Source of the DNA: Xanthobacter dioxanivorans
GTDB taxonomy: Bacteria; Pseudomonadota; Alphaproteobacteria; Rhizobiales; Xanthobacteraceae
Direction of reading: 5' to 3'
Length of the DNA stretch: 64,000 nucleotides
NCBI RefSeq assembly: GCF_016807805.1
Contig: NZ_CP063362.1
Span: forward strand, 620,001 to 684,000
Shown here: piece by piece, positions 38,050 through 48,108 of the stretch
Layout of the letters: the number at the start of each line of letters is the position of its first letter
Numbering within the stretch: position 1 is the stretch's first letter
Position numbers and translations under genes: made by a program
The notes under the pieces: generated by a model
What the model was told of the DNA's origin: nothing
Databases searched by the model: none
What the model saw: only the letters and a program-made list of their open reading frames with translations

Positions 38050-40710
38050 ATGACGAAATGGGTCTACACCTTCGGCGACGGCAAGGCCGAGGGCAAAGCC
38101 GACATGAAGAACCTGCTCGGCGGCAAGGGTGCCAACCTCGCCGAGATGTCCAACCTCGGCCTGCCCGTCCCTCCCGGCTTCACCATCACATCCGAGGTGT
38201 GCACCTATTATTACGCCCACGGCGAGACCTACCCGGCCGAGCTGAAGGGCGAGGTGGAGACCGCGCTGGCGCAGGTGGGCCAGCTGGCGGCCAAGTCGTT
38301 CGGCGACGCCGCCAACCCGCTCCTGGTCTCGGTGCGCTCGGGCGCCCGCGCCTCCATGCCGGGCATGATGGACACGGTGCTCAACCTCGGCCTCAACGAC
38401 GAGACCGTGGAGGCCGTGGCCAGGCTCGCCGGCGACCGGCGCTTCGCCTATGACAGCTACCGCCGCTTCATCACCATGTATTCCGACGTGGTGCTGGGCG
38501 TGAGCCACCACCATTTCGAGGAGATCCTGGAGCACTACAAGCTCCAGAACGGCCACACCCTCGACACCGACCTCAGCGCCGACGACTGGGCGGCCCTGGT
38601 GGTGAAGTACAAGGCGAAGGTGCTGGCCGAGCTCGGCAAGCCCTTCCCGCAGGACCCGCACGAGCAGCTGTGGGGCGCCATTGGCGCCGTGTTCGGCTCC
38701 TGGATGAACGCCCGCGCCATCACCTACCGCCGGCTGCACTCCATCCCGGAGAGCTGGGGCACGGCGGTGAACGTGCAGTCCATGGTGTTCGGCAACATGG
38801 GCGAGACCTCGGCCACCGGCGTCGCCTTCACCCGCAACCCGTCCACCGGCGAGAACGCGCTCTATGGCGAGTTCCTGGTGAACGCCCAGGGCGAGGACGT
38901 GGTGGCGGGCATCCGCACCCCGCAGGACCTCACCGAGAAGGCCCGCAAGGCCGCCGGCTCCGACAAGCCCTCCATGGAACTGGCCCTGCCCGACGCCTTC
39001 AAGGAGTTCGAGCGCATCTCGCATGTGCTCGAAAACCATTACCGGGACATGCAGGACCTCGAGTTCACGGTGGAGAAGGGCAAGCTCTGGATGCTCCAGA
39101 CGCGCTCCGGCAAGCGCACCGCCAAGGCGGCCCTGCGCATCGCCGTGGAGCTCGCCGCCGAGGGGCTGATCACCGAGCAGGAGGCCGTGGGTCGGGTCGA
39201 CCCCGCCGCCCTCGACCAGCTGCTGCATCCCGCCATCGATCCCAAGGCCGAGCGCAAGGTGATCGCCTCGGGCCTGCCGGCCTCTCCCGGCGCCGCCTCC
39301 GGCTCCATCGTGTTCTCCGCCGACGAGGCCGAGGCCATGAAGGAGCAGGGCCGCAAGGTGATCCTGGTGCGCGTGGAAACGAGCCCCGAGGACATCCACG
39401 GCATGCACGCCGCCCAGGGCATCCTCACCTCGCGCGGCGGCATGACCTCCCACGCCGCCGTGGTGGCGCGCGGCATGGGCAAGCCCTGCGTCTCCGGCGC
39501 CGGCTCTCTGCGCATCGACTATGCGGCGCAGACGCTGACCGTCGCCGGCCAGACCTTCAGGAAGGGCGACATCATCACCATCGACGGCTCCACCGGACAG
39601 GTGCTGGCCGGCGAGGTGCCCATGCTCCAGCCGGAGCTGTCGGGCGAGTTCGCCACCCTCATGGGCTGGGCCGACAAGGTGCGCAAGCTCAAGGTCCGCG
39701 CCAACGCCGAGACCCCGGCGGATGCCCGCATGGCCCGCTCGTTCGGCGCCGAGGGCATCGGCCTGTCGCGCACCGAGCACATGTTCTTCGACGCCGGCCG
39801 CATTCTCGCCGTGCGCGAGATGATCCTCGCCGACGACGAGGCCGGCCGCCGCTCGGCCCTGGCCAAGCTGCTGCCCATGCAGCGGGCGGACTTCGTCGAG
39901 CTGTTCGAGATCATGAAGGGCCTGCCGGTCACCATCCGCCTGCTCGACCCGCCGCTGCACGAGTTCCTGCCCCACACGGCGGAGGAGACCGCCGAGGTGG
40001 CGAAGAGCCTCGGCGTCGACGTGGAGCGCATTGAGCGGCGCAACAAGGAGCTGCACGAGGTGAACCCGATGCTCGGGTTCCGCGGCTGCCGCATCGCCAT
40101 CGCCTTCCCCGAGATCGCCGAGATGCAGGCGCGCGCCATCTTCGAGGCGGCGGTCATCGCCGCCAAGAGCACCGGCGAGGCGGTGGTGCCGGAGGTGATG
40201 GTGCCGCTCATCGCCACCAAGGCCGAGTTCGATATCGTCGACAAGGTGATCCGCGACACCGCCGCGGCGGTGGAGAAGGAGACCGGCGCCACCCTCACCT
40301 TCCAGGTGGGCACCATGATCGAGCTGCCCCGCGCCGCCTTGCGCGCCGAAGAGATCGCCAAGGGCGCCGAATTCTTCTCCTTCGGCACCAACGACCTCAC
40401 CCAGACCTGCTTCGGCGTCTCGCGCGACGATGCCGGCACCTTCCTCGGCCCGTACGTGCAGAAGGGCATCCTGGAGACCGACCCCTTCGTCTCCATCGAC
40501 GTGGACGGCGTGGGCGAGCTGGTGAAGATCGGCGTGGAGCGCGGCCGCCGGTCGCGGCCCAACATCAAGCTCGGCATCTGCGGCGAGCACGGCGGCGACC
40601 CGGCCTCCGTCGCTTTCTGCCACGAGGTGGGGCTCGATTACGTGTCCTGCTCGCCCTTCCGCGTGCCGATCGCCCGGCTGGCGGCGGCGCAGGCGGCGCT
40701 GAAGAAGTAG
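38050..40710 (+). CDS. ppdK: Pyruvate, phosphate dikinase
   Basis: An 886-residue enzyme of standard length. The N-terminal ATP-grasp domain has NLLGGKGANLAEMSNLGLPVPPGF and SVRSGARASMPGMMDTVLNLGL. The swivelling phosphohistidine domain carries ILTSRGGMTSHAAVVARGMGKPCVSG with the catalytic His. The C-terminal PEP barrel has GIGLSRTEHMFF, LDPPLHEFLP, GFRGCRIAI and SFGTNDLTQTCFGVSRDDAG with the acid/base Cys in GICGEHGGDP. It makes PEP from pyruvate, ATP and Pi for gluconeogenesis. A strong terminator follows. Confidence 0.96.
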   Translation: MTKWVYTFGDGKAEGKADMKNLLGGKGANLAEMSNLGLPVPPGFTITSEVCTYYYAHGETYPAELKGEVETALAQVGQLAAKSFGDAANPLLVSVRSGARASMPGMMDTVLNLGLNDETVEAVARLAGDRRFAYDSYRRFITMYSDVVLGVSHHHFEEILEHYKLQNGHTLDTDLSADDWAALVVKYKAKVLAELGKPFPQDPHEQLWGAIGAVFGSWMNARAITYRRLHSIPESWGTAVNVQSMVFGNMGETSATGVAFTRNPSTGENALYGEFLVNAQGEDVVAGIRTPQDLTEKARKAAGSDKPSMELALPDAFKEFERISHVLENHYRDMQDLEFTVEKGKLWMLQTRSGKRTAKAALRIAVELAAEGLITEQEAVGRVDPAALDQLLHPAIDPKAERKVIASGLPASPGAASGSIVFSADEAEAMKEQGRKVILVRVETSPEDIHGMHAAQGILTSRGGMTSHAAVVARGMGKPCVSGAGSLRIDYAAQTLTVAGQTFRKGDIITIDGSTGQVLAGEVPMLQPELSGEFATLMGWADKVRKLKVRANAETPADARMARSFGAEGIGLSRTEHMFFDAGRILAVREMILADDEAGRRSALAKLLPMQRADFVELFEIMKGLPVTIRLLDPPLHEFLPHTAEETAEVAKSLGVDVERIERRNKELHEVNPMLGFRGCRIAIAFPEIAEMQARAIFEAAVIAAKSTGEAVVPEVMVPLIATKAEFDIVDKVIRDTAAAVEKETGATLTFQVGTMIELPRAALRAEEIAKGAEFFSFGTNDLTQTCFGVSRDDAGTFLGPYVQKGILETDPFVSIDVDGVGELVKIGVERGRRSRPNIKLGICGEHGGDPASVAFCHEVGLDYVSCSPFRVPIARLAAAQAALKK

Positions 40711-40762
40711 GGCGGCCGGCTCGCAAGGGCCGCCATTCCCCGCACCGCGGGCACCAGCGAGC

Positions 40763-40805
40763 AAGGCCACCCGGAGACACATGTCCGGGTGGCCTTCGCA
40801 TTTTT
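40763..40805 (+). terminator. Rho-independent terminator after ppdK
   Basis: A perfect 13-bp stem, AAGGCCACCCGGA (40763-40775) with TCCGGGTGGCCTT (40784-40796), is followed within four bases by TTTTT. Confidence 0.9.
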
Positions 40806-40830
40806 ACCGGGCACGTCCACCGCGCAGCCG

Positions 40831-40855
40831 GGAACCAGCACGGCCGCCGGCCGTT
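40831..40855 (+). promoter_or_regulatory. EcfG (general stress sigma factor) promoter for the GlsB-family gene
   Basis: GGAAC (40831-40835), 16 bases, CGTT (40852-40855), 45 bases before the ATG. This is the exact consensus GGAAC-N16/17-CGTT of the alphaproteobacterial EcfG regulon. It precedes a gene of a stress-linked family, which supports function. Confidence 0.7.
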
Positions 40856-40900
40856 TCCCTTGCGCGCGCCGGACGGCGACGCCAACGGTTGAGGCACATT

Positions 40901-41152
40901 ATGGAAGACGCCCAAGTGGGTTGGATCGCCGCCATCATCATCGGCGGGCTCGCCGGCTGGATCGCATCCTCCTTCATGAAGAGCGGTACCGGCCTCTTCA
41001 TGAACATCATCCTCGGCATCCTCGGCGCCGCCATCGCCAGCTTCCTGTTCGGGCTGCTGGGGGTGAGCTTCGGCGGCTGGCTCGGCTACCTGGTGGCCGG
41101 CGTCGTCGGCGCCTGCATCCTGATCGGCGGGGCGCGGGCGCTCAGGGCCTGA
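40901..41152 (+). CDS. GlsB/YeaQ/YmgE family stress-response membrane protein
   Basis: An 83-residue protein with three hydrophobic segments and the Gly-rich pattern of the transglycosylase-associated (GlsB/YeaQ) family: GWIAAIIIGGLAGWIASSFM, then GLFMNIILGILGAAIASFLF, then GVSFGGWLGYLVAGVVGACILI. Members are small inner-membrane proteins induced by stress; no reaction is known. The ATG at 40901 follows GTTGAGGC. An EcfG-type promoter precedes it. It is convergent with the FAH gene, only ten bases away. Confidence 0.88.
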   Translation: MEDAQVGWIAAIIIGGLAGWIASSFMKSGTGLFMNIILGILGAAIASFLFGLLGVSFGGWLGYLVAGVVGACILIGGARALRA

Positions 41153-41162
41153 CCCGATCCCC

Positions 41163-41936
41163 TCACTGCACGAAAGTGTTGCTGAGGGTGCCGATGCCGG
41201 CGATCTCCACCTCGATGGTGTTGGATGGCTCCTTCATGGTGCCCACCCCCACCGAGGTGCCGCAGGCGATGAGGTCGCCGGGATTCAGCGTCATCTCCCG
41301 CGACAGCAGCGAGACGAGGCGTGCCGGCGGAAAGATCATGTCGGAGAGCGGATAGTCCTGCCGCTCCTGCCCGTTGAGGATGGTGCGCACGCGCGCCGTC
41401 GCCGGATCGAAGCCGGTGACGATCCACGGGCCGAACGGGCCGTAGCCGTCGATGCCCTTGGCTCGCGCCCATTGCGGGAAGGTGGGATCGCGGGTGAGGA
41501 TATCGGCGGCGGTGATGTCGTTCACCACCGTGTAGCCGAAGATGTAGTCCGCCGCCGCGTCCTCAGAGACGTTGGTGGCGGTCCGGCCGATGACGATGCC
41601 CAGCTCGCCCTCGTACACGGTCTTGCCGTCATAGCCGGCCGGCCGGCGCACGGTGGCCCCCGGCGCCGCCACCGAGGTGGTGGCCTTGAGCAGATAGAGC
41701 GGCTCGGCCGGCTCGGCCACCTTCAGCCTGGCCGCCAGCTCATGGAAATTGTTCCACAAAGCGACGATCTTGGTGGGCGCGCACGGCGCCTCCAGCGTCA
41801 CGTCGGCAAGGGCGAGACGCGCGCCGGTGGGGGTGGCGCCGGAGAACATGCAGCCCTCGTGCACGGCGATGGCGTCGCCCTCAAGGGTGCCGAAGCCGGT
41901 CTTTCCGTCGGCGGCGAAGCGCAGCCAGGTGGCCAT
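41163..41936 (-). CDS. Fumarylacetoacetate hydrolase (FAH) family protein
   Basis: A 257-residue FAH-fold protein starting MATWLRFAADGKTGFGTLEG. Metal ligands are the Glu pair in KTVYEGELGIVIGR and the Asp in YTVVNDITAADI, with IVALWNNFHELAARL and KGIDGYGPFGPWIVT typical of the short FAH family (hydratases, decarboxylases or acylpyruvases). The exact substrate cannot be read. AGAGGAAA precedes the ATG. It lies after sucD on the same strand across a 213-base gap with a dispersed repeat, and may be the last gene of the oxalate region. Confidence 0.82.
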   Translation of the reverse strand: MATWLRFAADGKTGFGTLEGDAIAVHEGCMFSGATPTGARLALADVTLEAPCAPTKIVALWNNFHELAARLKVAEPAEPLYLLKATTSVAAPGATVRRPAGYDGKTVYEGELGIVIGRTATNVSEDAAADYIFGYTVVNDITAADILTRDPTFPQWARAKGIDGYGPFGPWIVTGFDPATARVRTILNGQERQDYPLSDMIFPPARLVSLLSREMTLNPGDLIACGTSVGVGTMKEPSNTIEVEIAGIGTLSNTFVQ

Positions 41937-41971
41937 GGGTGTTTCCTCTGGGATTGTTTGGCGGGCAGCAG

Positions 41972-42030
41972 CCTCGTGCCTCGGCCGACTGGAACGAAGT
42001 GGAAGGAGAGCCGTGGCCCAGCGCAAGACC
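41972..42030. repeat. Dispersed repeat, copy A (matches 54542-54600)
   Basis: This 59-base stretch aligns without gaps to 54542-54600 with 44 identical positions by hand count; both share GGCCGACTG and AAGGAGAGCC cores in the same orientation. The pair brackets the block from sucD to tctC. The rest of the gap to 42149 has no gene. Confidence 0.6.
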
Positions 42031-42149
42031 GCGCTGAAGGCGGCTTCATCTTGTGACGGGGCTGTTTCGGCCGGCTTCGCCGACTTTTTCCTGGGCCCCG
42101 GATCAGCTACTCCAGCTGTCGCCGTCGCTTGTCCGGGGCACTGTGGGGA

Positions 42150-43033
<884 letters not shown>

Positions 43034-43034
<1 letters not shown>

Positions 43035-44236
43035 CACGCAGCTTCCTTCTTCACCGCGGTCACGATCTTCTGCGCCGCATCATCCAGATCGTCCGCCGGG
43101 ATCACGTTCAGCCCCGACTCACGGATGATCTTCTTGCCCTCGTCCACGTTGGTGCCGGCGAGGCGCACCACGAGGGGGACCTTGAGACCCACCTGGCGCA
43201 CGGCGGCGATCACCCCCTCGGCGATGACGTCGCAGCGCATGATGCCGCCGAAGATGTTCACCAATATTCCCTCGACGTTCGGGTCCGCAGTGATGATCTT
43301 GAAGGCCGCGGTCACCTTCTCCTTGGTGGCGCCGCCGCCCACGTCGAGGAAGTTGGCGGGCTCGCGGCCATAGAGCTTGATGATGTCCATGGTGGCCATG
43401 GCGAGGCCGGCGCCGTTGACCATGCAGCCGATGGTGCCGTCGAGCGCGATATAGGAAAGATCGTAGCGCGAGGCCTCAATCTCCTTGAAGTCCTCCTCGC
43501 TCTCGTCGCGCAGCTGCGCCACGTCGGAATGGCGGAACAAGGCGTTGGCATCAAAGCCCACCTTGGCGTCGAGGCAGACCAGGCGGGCGTCCTTCGTCAC
43601 CACCAGCGGGTTGACCTCCAGCAGGCTCATGTCCTTCTGGGTGAAGGCCCGGTAGAGGCCTTCCGTCAGCGCCACCGCCTGCCGGCCGAGGTCGCCGGAA
43701 AGCCCGAGCGCCTGCGCCACCTTGTGGCCGTGCAGGGGCTGGATGCCGGTGGCGGGGTCCACCGAGAAGGTGTGGATCTTCTCCGGCGTCGCGTGCGCCA
43801 CCGCCTCGATGTCCATGCCGCCCTCGGTGGAGACCACGAAGGCGACGCGGGACGTGGCGCGGTCCACCAGCATGGAAAGGTAGAGCTCCTTGTCGATCAG
43901 GGCGCCTTCCTCCACGTACAGGCGGTTCACCTGCTTGCCCTCGGGGCCGGTCTGGAGGGTGACGAGGGTATTGCCGAGCATCTCGGCGGCGTTCGCCTTC
44001 ACCTCGGCCGGGGTCCGAACCACCCGCACGCCGCCCTTCGCCCCCTCCGGCAGCTCCCTGAAACGCCCCTTGCCGCGCCCGCCGGCATGGATCTGCGCCT
44101 TGACCACGAAGGCGATACCACCCAGCGCCCGGGCGGCGGCCTCCGCCGCCTCCGGGGTGAAGGCGGCGACGCCGCGGGAGACCGGGACGCCGAAATCCTT
44201 GAGGATGGCCTTGGCCTGATATTCGTGAATGTTCAT
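43034..44236 (-). CDS. sucC: Succinate-CoA ligase beta subunit
   Basis: A 400-residue ATP-grasp protein. [54 protein letters not shown], then [34 protein letters not shown] and [17 protein letters not shown]. The sequence follows SucC of related genera throughout, with the extra [15 protein letters not shown] segment after the GRG loop. The gene pair stands alone next to formyl-CoA transferase genes, so it may be a second copy serving the oxalate module with succinyl-CoA. That is inference. Confidence 0.93.
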
Positions 44237-44533
44237 CGGGGCTTCCTCCCTCGTCGAGGGCCGCGTGCGTGGCGGCTCCGGCGCTGCTCTTCCGGCGGCG
44301 CACTTCGACCAAAGTCGGAGTGTGCACGCAATCGGCGGCACGCACCAATGCGACACGGCGCCGGTGGGGCCGGAGGCGTGACGCTCTCGGCGGGTTTGGG
44401 GCGAAGATCGCCGGGCCCCTCAGGGGCGGCGCGGAGCCGGCGGCCGGTGCGCTCAGCGCGGCGGGCCGGTCGGGCGGCGGAACCGCCGTCTCGCGGCTCG
44501 CGTCGAAGGCGGGCCGTTCAAAGGCAGCCTGTG
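44237..44533. other. Region upstream of sucC, no gene
   Basis: No coding signal on either strand between the sucC start and the repeat at 44534. The sucC promoter must lie here, but no clear boxes are seen. Confidence 0.4.
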
Positions 44534-44640
44534 TCTAGAGCGTTTTCGGGCGAAGTGGTTACCGGCCCGCGTGAAGAAAACGCGTTAATTCAAAGATCCA
44601 GAGCATTTCACCGATTCCGAGAAACGGGGAAATGCGCGAG
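44534..44640. repeat. Rhizobial intergenic repeat with two imperfect hairpins
   Basis: The sequence begins TCTAGAGCGTTTTCGGGCGA and continues through AGTGG, GTGAAGAAAACGCG, CCAGAGCATTTCACCGATTC. GAGCGTTTTC can pair with GAAAACGC, and GCATTTC with GAAATGC. This layout is a familiar intergenic repeat of Hyphomicrobiales genomes (from memory, not searched). No gene lies in it. Confidence 0.55.
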
Positions 44641-44688
44641 GGCACGCGTCATGCCCGCCGTATGCCGGGCATCCACGTTTCGGCGCCG

Positions 44689-44755
44689 CCACCACGCGAC
44701 AGGACCGTGCCCGGTCCTGCCGCGTGGTGGCCGGGACAAGCCCGGCCACCACGCG
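44689..44755 (-). terminator. Alternative hairpins just after frc (second copy)
   Basis: CGCGTGGTGGCCGGG (44721-44735) pairs perfectly with CCCGGCCACCACGCG (44741-44755) around ACAAG. The same CGCGTGGTGG can instead pair with CCACCACGCG at 44689-44698, extended by CAGGACCG/CGGTCCTG inside. The two folds exclude each other. They lie 17 bases past the frc stop. No T tract follows, so it may be a stability or processing element and not a true terminator. Confidence 0.5.
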
Positions 44756-44771
44756 TGTGCGAGCGGACGGA

Positions 44772-46022
44772 TCAGACCACGCGGCCCTCGTGCATGGACT
44801 TGATCTGCTCGGGCGAATAGCCGAGCTCGGACAGCACCTCGTCGGTGTGCTCGCCGAGCAGCGGCGAGCCGGTGACTTCCACGCTCATGTCGGAGAACTT
44901 GATCGGGCTGCCCACGGTCAGGTACTTGCCGCGCTGCTTGTGGTCCACCTCGACGATGGTGCCGCTCTTGCGCAGGGACTCGTCCTCGGCGATCTCCTTC
45001 ATGGTGAGCACCGGGGCGCAGGGGATGTCGAACTTGCGCAGGATGTCCACCGCCTCGAACTTGGTCTTGTCGGCGAGCCACGCCTCGATCACGGCGAAGA
45101 TGTCGAAGATCTTGTCCTGGCGGGCGCGGGCGGTGTTGTAGGCGGGATCGTTGATCCATTCCGGCTTGCCGATGGCTTCCGCCACCTTGCCCCAGGCCTG
45201 CTCCTGCACGGTGAAGTAGATGTAGGCGTTGGGATCGGTCTCCCAGCCCTTGCACTTCAGCACCCAGCCCGGCTGGCCGCCGCCGCCCGCATTGCCGCCG
45301 CGCGGCACCACGTCCGAGAACGTGCCGTGGGGGTATTGCGGGTATTCCTCCAGGTAGCCCACCCGGTCGAGGCGCTGCTGGTCGCGCAGCTTCACCCGGC
45401 ACAGGTTGATGACGGCGTCCTGCATGGACACGGCCACCTTCTGGCCCTGGCCGGTCTTGTTGCGGGCGTGCAGCGCGGTGAGGATGCCGATGGCGAGGTG
45501 CATGCCGGTGTTGGAATCACCCAGCGCCGCCGCGGATACGGTGGGCGGGCCATCCCAGAAGCCGGTGGTGGAGGCGGCGCCGCCGGCGCACTGGGCCACG
45601 TTCTCGTAGACCTTCAGGTCTTCATAATGGTGGCCGTCGGAGAAGCCCTTCACCGAGGCGACGATCATGCCCGGGTTGAGCTCCTTGATGTGCTCCCAGG
45701 TGAAGCCCATGCGGTCGAGCGCGCCGGGGCCGAAATTCTCCACCAGCACGTCGCTCTCCTTGATGAGCTTCGTGAGCACTTCCTTGCCCTCGGGGGTCTT
45801 GGTGTCGAGGGTGAGCGAGCGCTTGTTGGAGTTCAGCATGGTGAAGTAGAGGGCATCGGCATTGGAGATGTCGCGCAGCTGGTTGCGCGTCACGTCGCCG
45901 GAGCCGGGGCGCTCCACCTTGATCACGTCCGCGCCGAACCAGGCGAGGAGCTGCGTGCAGGCGGGGCCCGCCTGGACGTGCGTGAAATCGATGATCTTGA
46001 TGCCTTCCAATGGCTTCGTCAT
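44772..46022 (-). CDS. frc: Formyl-CoA:oxalate CoA-transferase (canonical copy)
   Basis: A 416-residue class III CoA-transferase. [40 protein letters not shown], and the catalytic Asp at residue 169 in [11 protein letters not shown], the same number as in the Oxalobacter enzyme. The glycine loop [20 protein letters not shown] is complete. Gln at residue 48 (VTRNQLR) is as in E. coli YfdW, where Oxalobacter has Trp. It swaps CoA from formyl-CoA to oxalate. AAGGGAA precedes the ATG at 46022. It is the last gene of the oxc unit. Confidence 0.93.
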   Translation of the reverse strand: MTKPLEGIKIIDFTHVQAGPACTQLLAWFGADVIKVERPGSGDVTRNQLRDISNADALYFTMLNSNKRSLTLDTKTPEGKEVLTKLIKESDVLVENFGPGALDRMGFTWEHIKELNPGMIVASVKGFSDGHHYEDLKVYENVAQCAGGAASTTGFWDGPPTVSAAALGDSNTGMHLAIGILTALHARNKTGQGQKVAVSMQDAVINLCRVKLRDQQRLDRVGYLEEYPQYPHGTFSDVVPRGGNAGGGGQPGWVLKCKGWETDPNAYIYFTVQEQAWGKVAEAIGKPEWINDPAYNTARARQDKIFDIFAVIEAWLADKTKFEAVDILRKFDIPCAPVLTMKEIAEDESLRKSGTIVEVDHKQRGKYLTVGSPIKFSDMSVEVTGSPLLGEHTDEVLSELGYSPEQIKSMHEGRVV

Positions 46023-46153
46023 TGTCGCGTTCCCTTTCAACAGTGCCTTTAAGATCAAGGTGAGAAGGACCTTCGCGCCCGTCTCCTCCCAGGAACCCTC
46101 CGGTCCGGGCAGCAGGACGCCGCCGGCGGTCCGTTTCCTGCCGGTTGGCCCGG

Positions 46154-46600
46154 CTATGTTGCTTGTGAAAGCTCCTTCAGCTTCGCCTCGAGCTCGGCGA
46201 GGCGCTTGCGAAGGTCCCGCTCCTCCTTCCAGCGCGCCGTCTCGTCGCGGATCACCGCGGCGATCTGGGACGGCCGCCCCTCGCCCGAGGAGACGATGGC
46301 GACGGTGAAGGCGATGGAGAGGGCATGGCCGTCCTTGTGGAGGGCCGGCACGCGCAGGAGGCTGGTCCCGTAACGGGTGATGCCGGTGCGCATGGTCTCG
46401 TGATAGCCGTCCCAGTGCCGCTGGCGCTGGCGCTCGGGGATGATGATGTCGAGGGACTGGCCCAGCGCCTCATCCGGGCTAAAGCCGAACATGCGCTCGG
46501 CCGCCCGGTTCCAGAGGGTGATGGCGCCGGCCGCGTCACAGACGACGATGGCGTCGCCGACGGCATCCAGCAGCTGAGCAAGATCCAGGGCCGCAGTCAT
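46154..46600 (-). CDS. Lone PAS-domain protein in the oxalate cluster
   Basis: A 148-residue protein: one PAS domain (about residues 8-115) and a charged C-terminal coiled coil ([20 protein letters not shown]), with no output domain. [31 protein letters not shown] is a standard PAS core. [19 protein letters not shown] aligns without gaps to the FixL helix PSPYREEHDRYIDRYLATG, which places a His exactly at the FixL haem ligand. It may therefore bind haem and sense oxygen or redox, by inference. It lies between two frc genes, all on the same strand, so it is probably co-transcribed. The partner is unknown. Confidence 0.75.
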   Translation of the reverse strand: MTAALDLAQLLDAVGDAIVVCDAAGAITLWNRAAERMFGFSPDEALGQSLDIIIPERQRQRHWDGYHETMRTGITRYGTSLLRVPALHKDGHALSIAFTVAIVSSGEGRPSQIAAVIRDETARWKEERDLRKRLAELEAKLKELSQAT

Positions 46601-46633
46601 GGGACCAACTCTTCCTTCCTGAACTTCGTTCGA

Positions 46634-46665
46634 CCTTGCCGCCGGAGGGTTCGCCGGCGGCAAGG
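46634..46665 (-). other. Intercistronic hairpin between frc (first copy) and the PAS gene
   Basis: A perfect 12-bp stem CCTTGCCGCCGG / CCGGCGGCAAGG (46634-46645 with 46654-46665) with an eight-base loop and no T tract on the coding strand. It may mark a processing or stability boundary in the polycistronic RNA. Confidence 0.5.
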
Positions 46666-46712
46666 CTCTTTCCCCGGCCGGTCCCTCAGGGCGCCGGCCG
46701 AAGGGGCGGAAC

Positions 46713-47990
46713 CTATTCGGCCGCCATCCGCCGCGGCGTGCCGAGCGCGCCCGACCGGCGCAGGGCATCGATGCGGTCGGGCGTGAAGCCCAGCACCTCG
46801 CCCAGCACCTCGTCGGTGTGCTCGCCCAGAAGCGGCGAACGCTCCACGTCCACATGGTTGTCGGACAGCTTGATGGGGTTGCCGACGGTGAGATACGAGC
46901 CGCGCGCCGGGTGCTCCACCTCCACCAGCGTGCCGGTGGCGTAGAGGGAGCGGTCCTCGGCGATCTCCTTCATGGAGAGGATGGGCCCGCAGGGAATGTC
47001 GTAGCGGTTGAGGATCTCCATGGCCTCGAACTTGGTGTGGGCCATGGTCCACGCCTCGATGCGGGTGAAGATCTCGTTGAGGTGCGGCAGGCGCGCGGCC
47101 GGCGTCGCATAGCCGGGATCGGTCTTCCACTCGGGCTCGTGGATGACGTCGCAGATCTTCTCCCAGACCGGGCCCTGGGTGATGAAGTAGATGTAGGCGT
47201 TGGGATCGTGCTCCCAGCCCTTGCAGCGCAGGATCCGGCCGGGCTGGCCGCCGCCGGAATCGTTGCCGGCGCGCGGCACCGTGTCGCCGAAGGGCACGCC
47301 CTCGCCGTGCTGGCTGTATTCCTTGAGCGGGCCGTGGGCGAGGCGCTGCTGGTCGCGCAGCTTCACGCGGCACAGGTTGAGCACCGCATCCTGCATGGCG
47401 CACAGCACCTTCTGGCCGCGCCCGGTGTGCTCGCGCTGGAACAGCGCGGTGACGATGCCCAGCGCCAGGTGCAGGCCGGTGCCGCTGTCGCCGATCTGCG
47501 CCGCGCTGACCACCGGCGGGCCGTCGCGGAAGCCGGTGGTGGAGGCGGCGCCGCCGGCGCACTGGGCGACGTTCTCATAGACCTTGCAGTCCTCGAACGG
47601 GCCGGGGCCGAAGCCCTTCACCGAGGCGAGGATGAGGCGCGGATTGATGGAGGACAGACGCTCCCAGGTCAGCCCCATGCGGTCCAGCGCGCCGGGGGCG
47701 AAATTCTCCACCAGCACGTCGCACTGCTTCACCAGGTCTTCCAGCACGGCCTTGCCGTCCGTCGTCTTGGTGTCGAGGGTGATGGACCGCTTGTTGGAGT
47801 TGAGCATGGTGAAATAGAGGCTGTCCGCGTCGCCAAGGTCGCGCAGCTGGCCGCGCGTCACGTCGCCTTCGCCCGGCCGCTCCACCTTGATCACGTCCGC
47901 GCCGAACCAGGCGAGCAGCTGGGTGCAGCTCGGTCCGGACTGAACGTGGGTGAAGTCCAGGATGCGGACTCCCTCTAAAGCCTTGCCCAT
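46713..47990 (-). CDS. Second formyl-CoA transferase family protein
   Basis: A 425-residue paralogue of the downstream frc. The fold and the catalytic Asp (residue 168 in [11 protein letters not shown]) are kept, as are [20 protein letters not shown] and [18 protein letters not shown]. The glycine loop differs: [20 protein letters not shown] has Ser for the first Gly of the GGGG run and Arg for Trp. Its C-terminus is extended by about 12 residues. It may use another CoA donor or acid, for example succinyl-CoA to prime the cycle, which would fit the nearby sucCD. GAGGA precedes the ATG at 47990. Confidence 0.85.
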   Translation of the reverse strand: MGKALEGVRILDFTHVQSGPSCTQLLAWFGADVIKVERPGEGDVTRGQLRDLGDADSLYFTMLNSNKRSITLDTKTTDGKAVLEDLVKQCDVLVENFAPGALDRMGLTWERLSSINPRLILASVKGFGPGPFEDCKVYENVAQCAGGAASTTGFRDGPPVVSAAQIGDSGTGLHLALGIVTALFQREHTGRGQKVLCAMQDAVLNLCRVKLRDQQRLAHGPLKEYSQHGEGVPFGDTVPRAGNDSGGGQPGRILRCKGWEHDPNAYIYFITQGPVWEKICDVIHEPEWKTDPGYATPAARLPHLNEIFTRIEAWTMAHTKFEAMEILNRYDIPCGPILSMKEIAEDRSLYATGTLVEVEHPARGSYLTVGNPIKLSDNHVDVERSPLLGEHTDEVLGEVLGFTPDRIDALRRSGALGTPRRMAAE

Positions 47991-48027
47991 AGTGTCCTCG
48001 CAATTCCGCTCTGGGTCTCGTTCCCGG

Positions 48028-48086
48028 TTTTACTTTTGTTTTTGTTTGGTCTTCGGGTTCGCGCCGGCGGGACGTATCCCGCCGGC
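48028..48086 (-). other. Hairpin and A-rich leader between oxc and frc
   Basis: On the minus strand, after oxc, GCCGGCGGGA / TCCCGCCGGC (48063-48072 with 48077-48086) forms a 10-bp stem with a four-base loop. An A-rich stretch then runs up to the frc leader (complement of TTTTACTTTTGTTTTTGTTT at 48028-48047), an unusual composition here. A-rich leaders favour ribosome loading, so frc may be made at a different level from oxc. Confidence 0.45.
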
Positions 48087-48108
48087 CGGTCGCGTCAGCC
48101 CGACGCTC

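Noticed and set aside
37903..40782. A 959-codon minus-strand frame opposite ppdK
   Set aside because: Antisense shadow of ppdK; no start site or domain, composition biased to His, Gly, Leu and Val.
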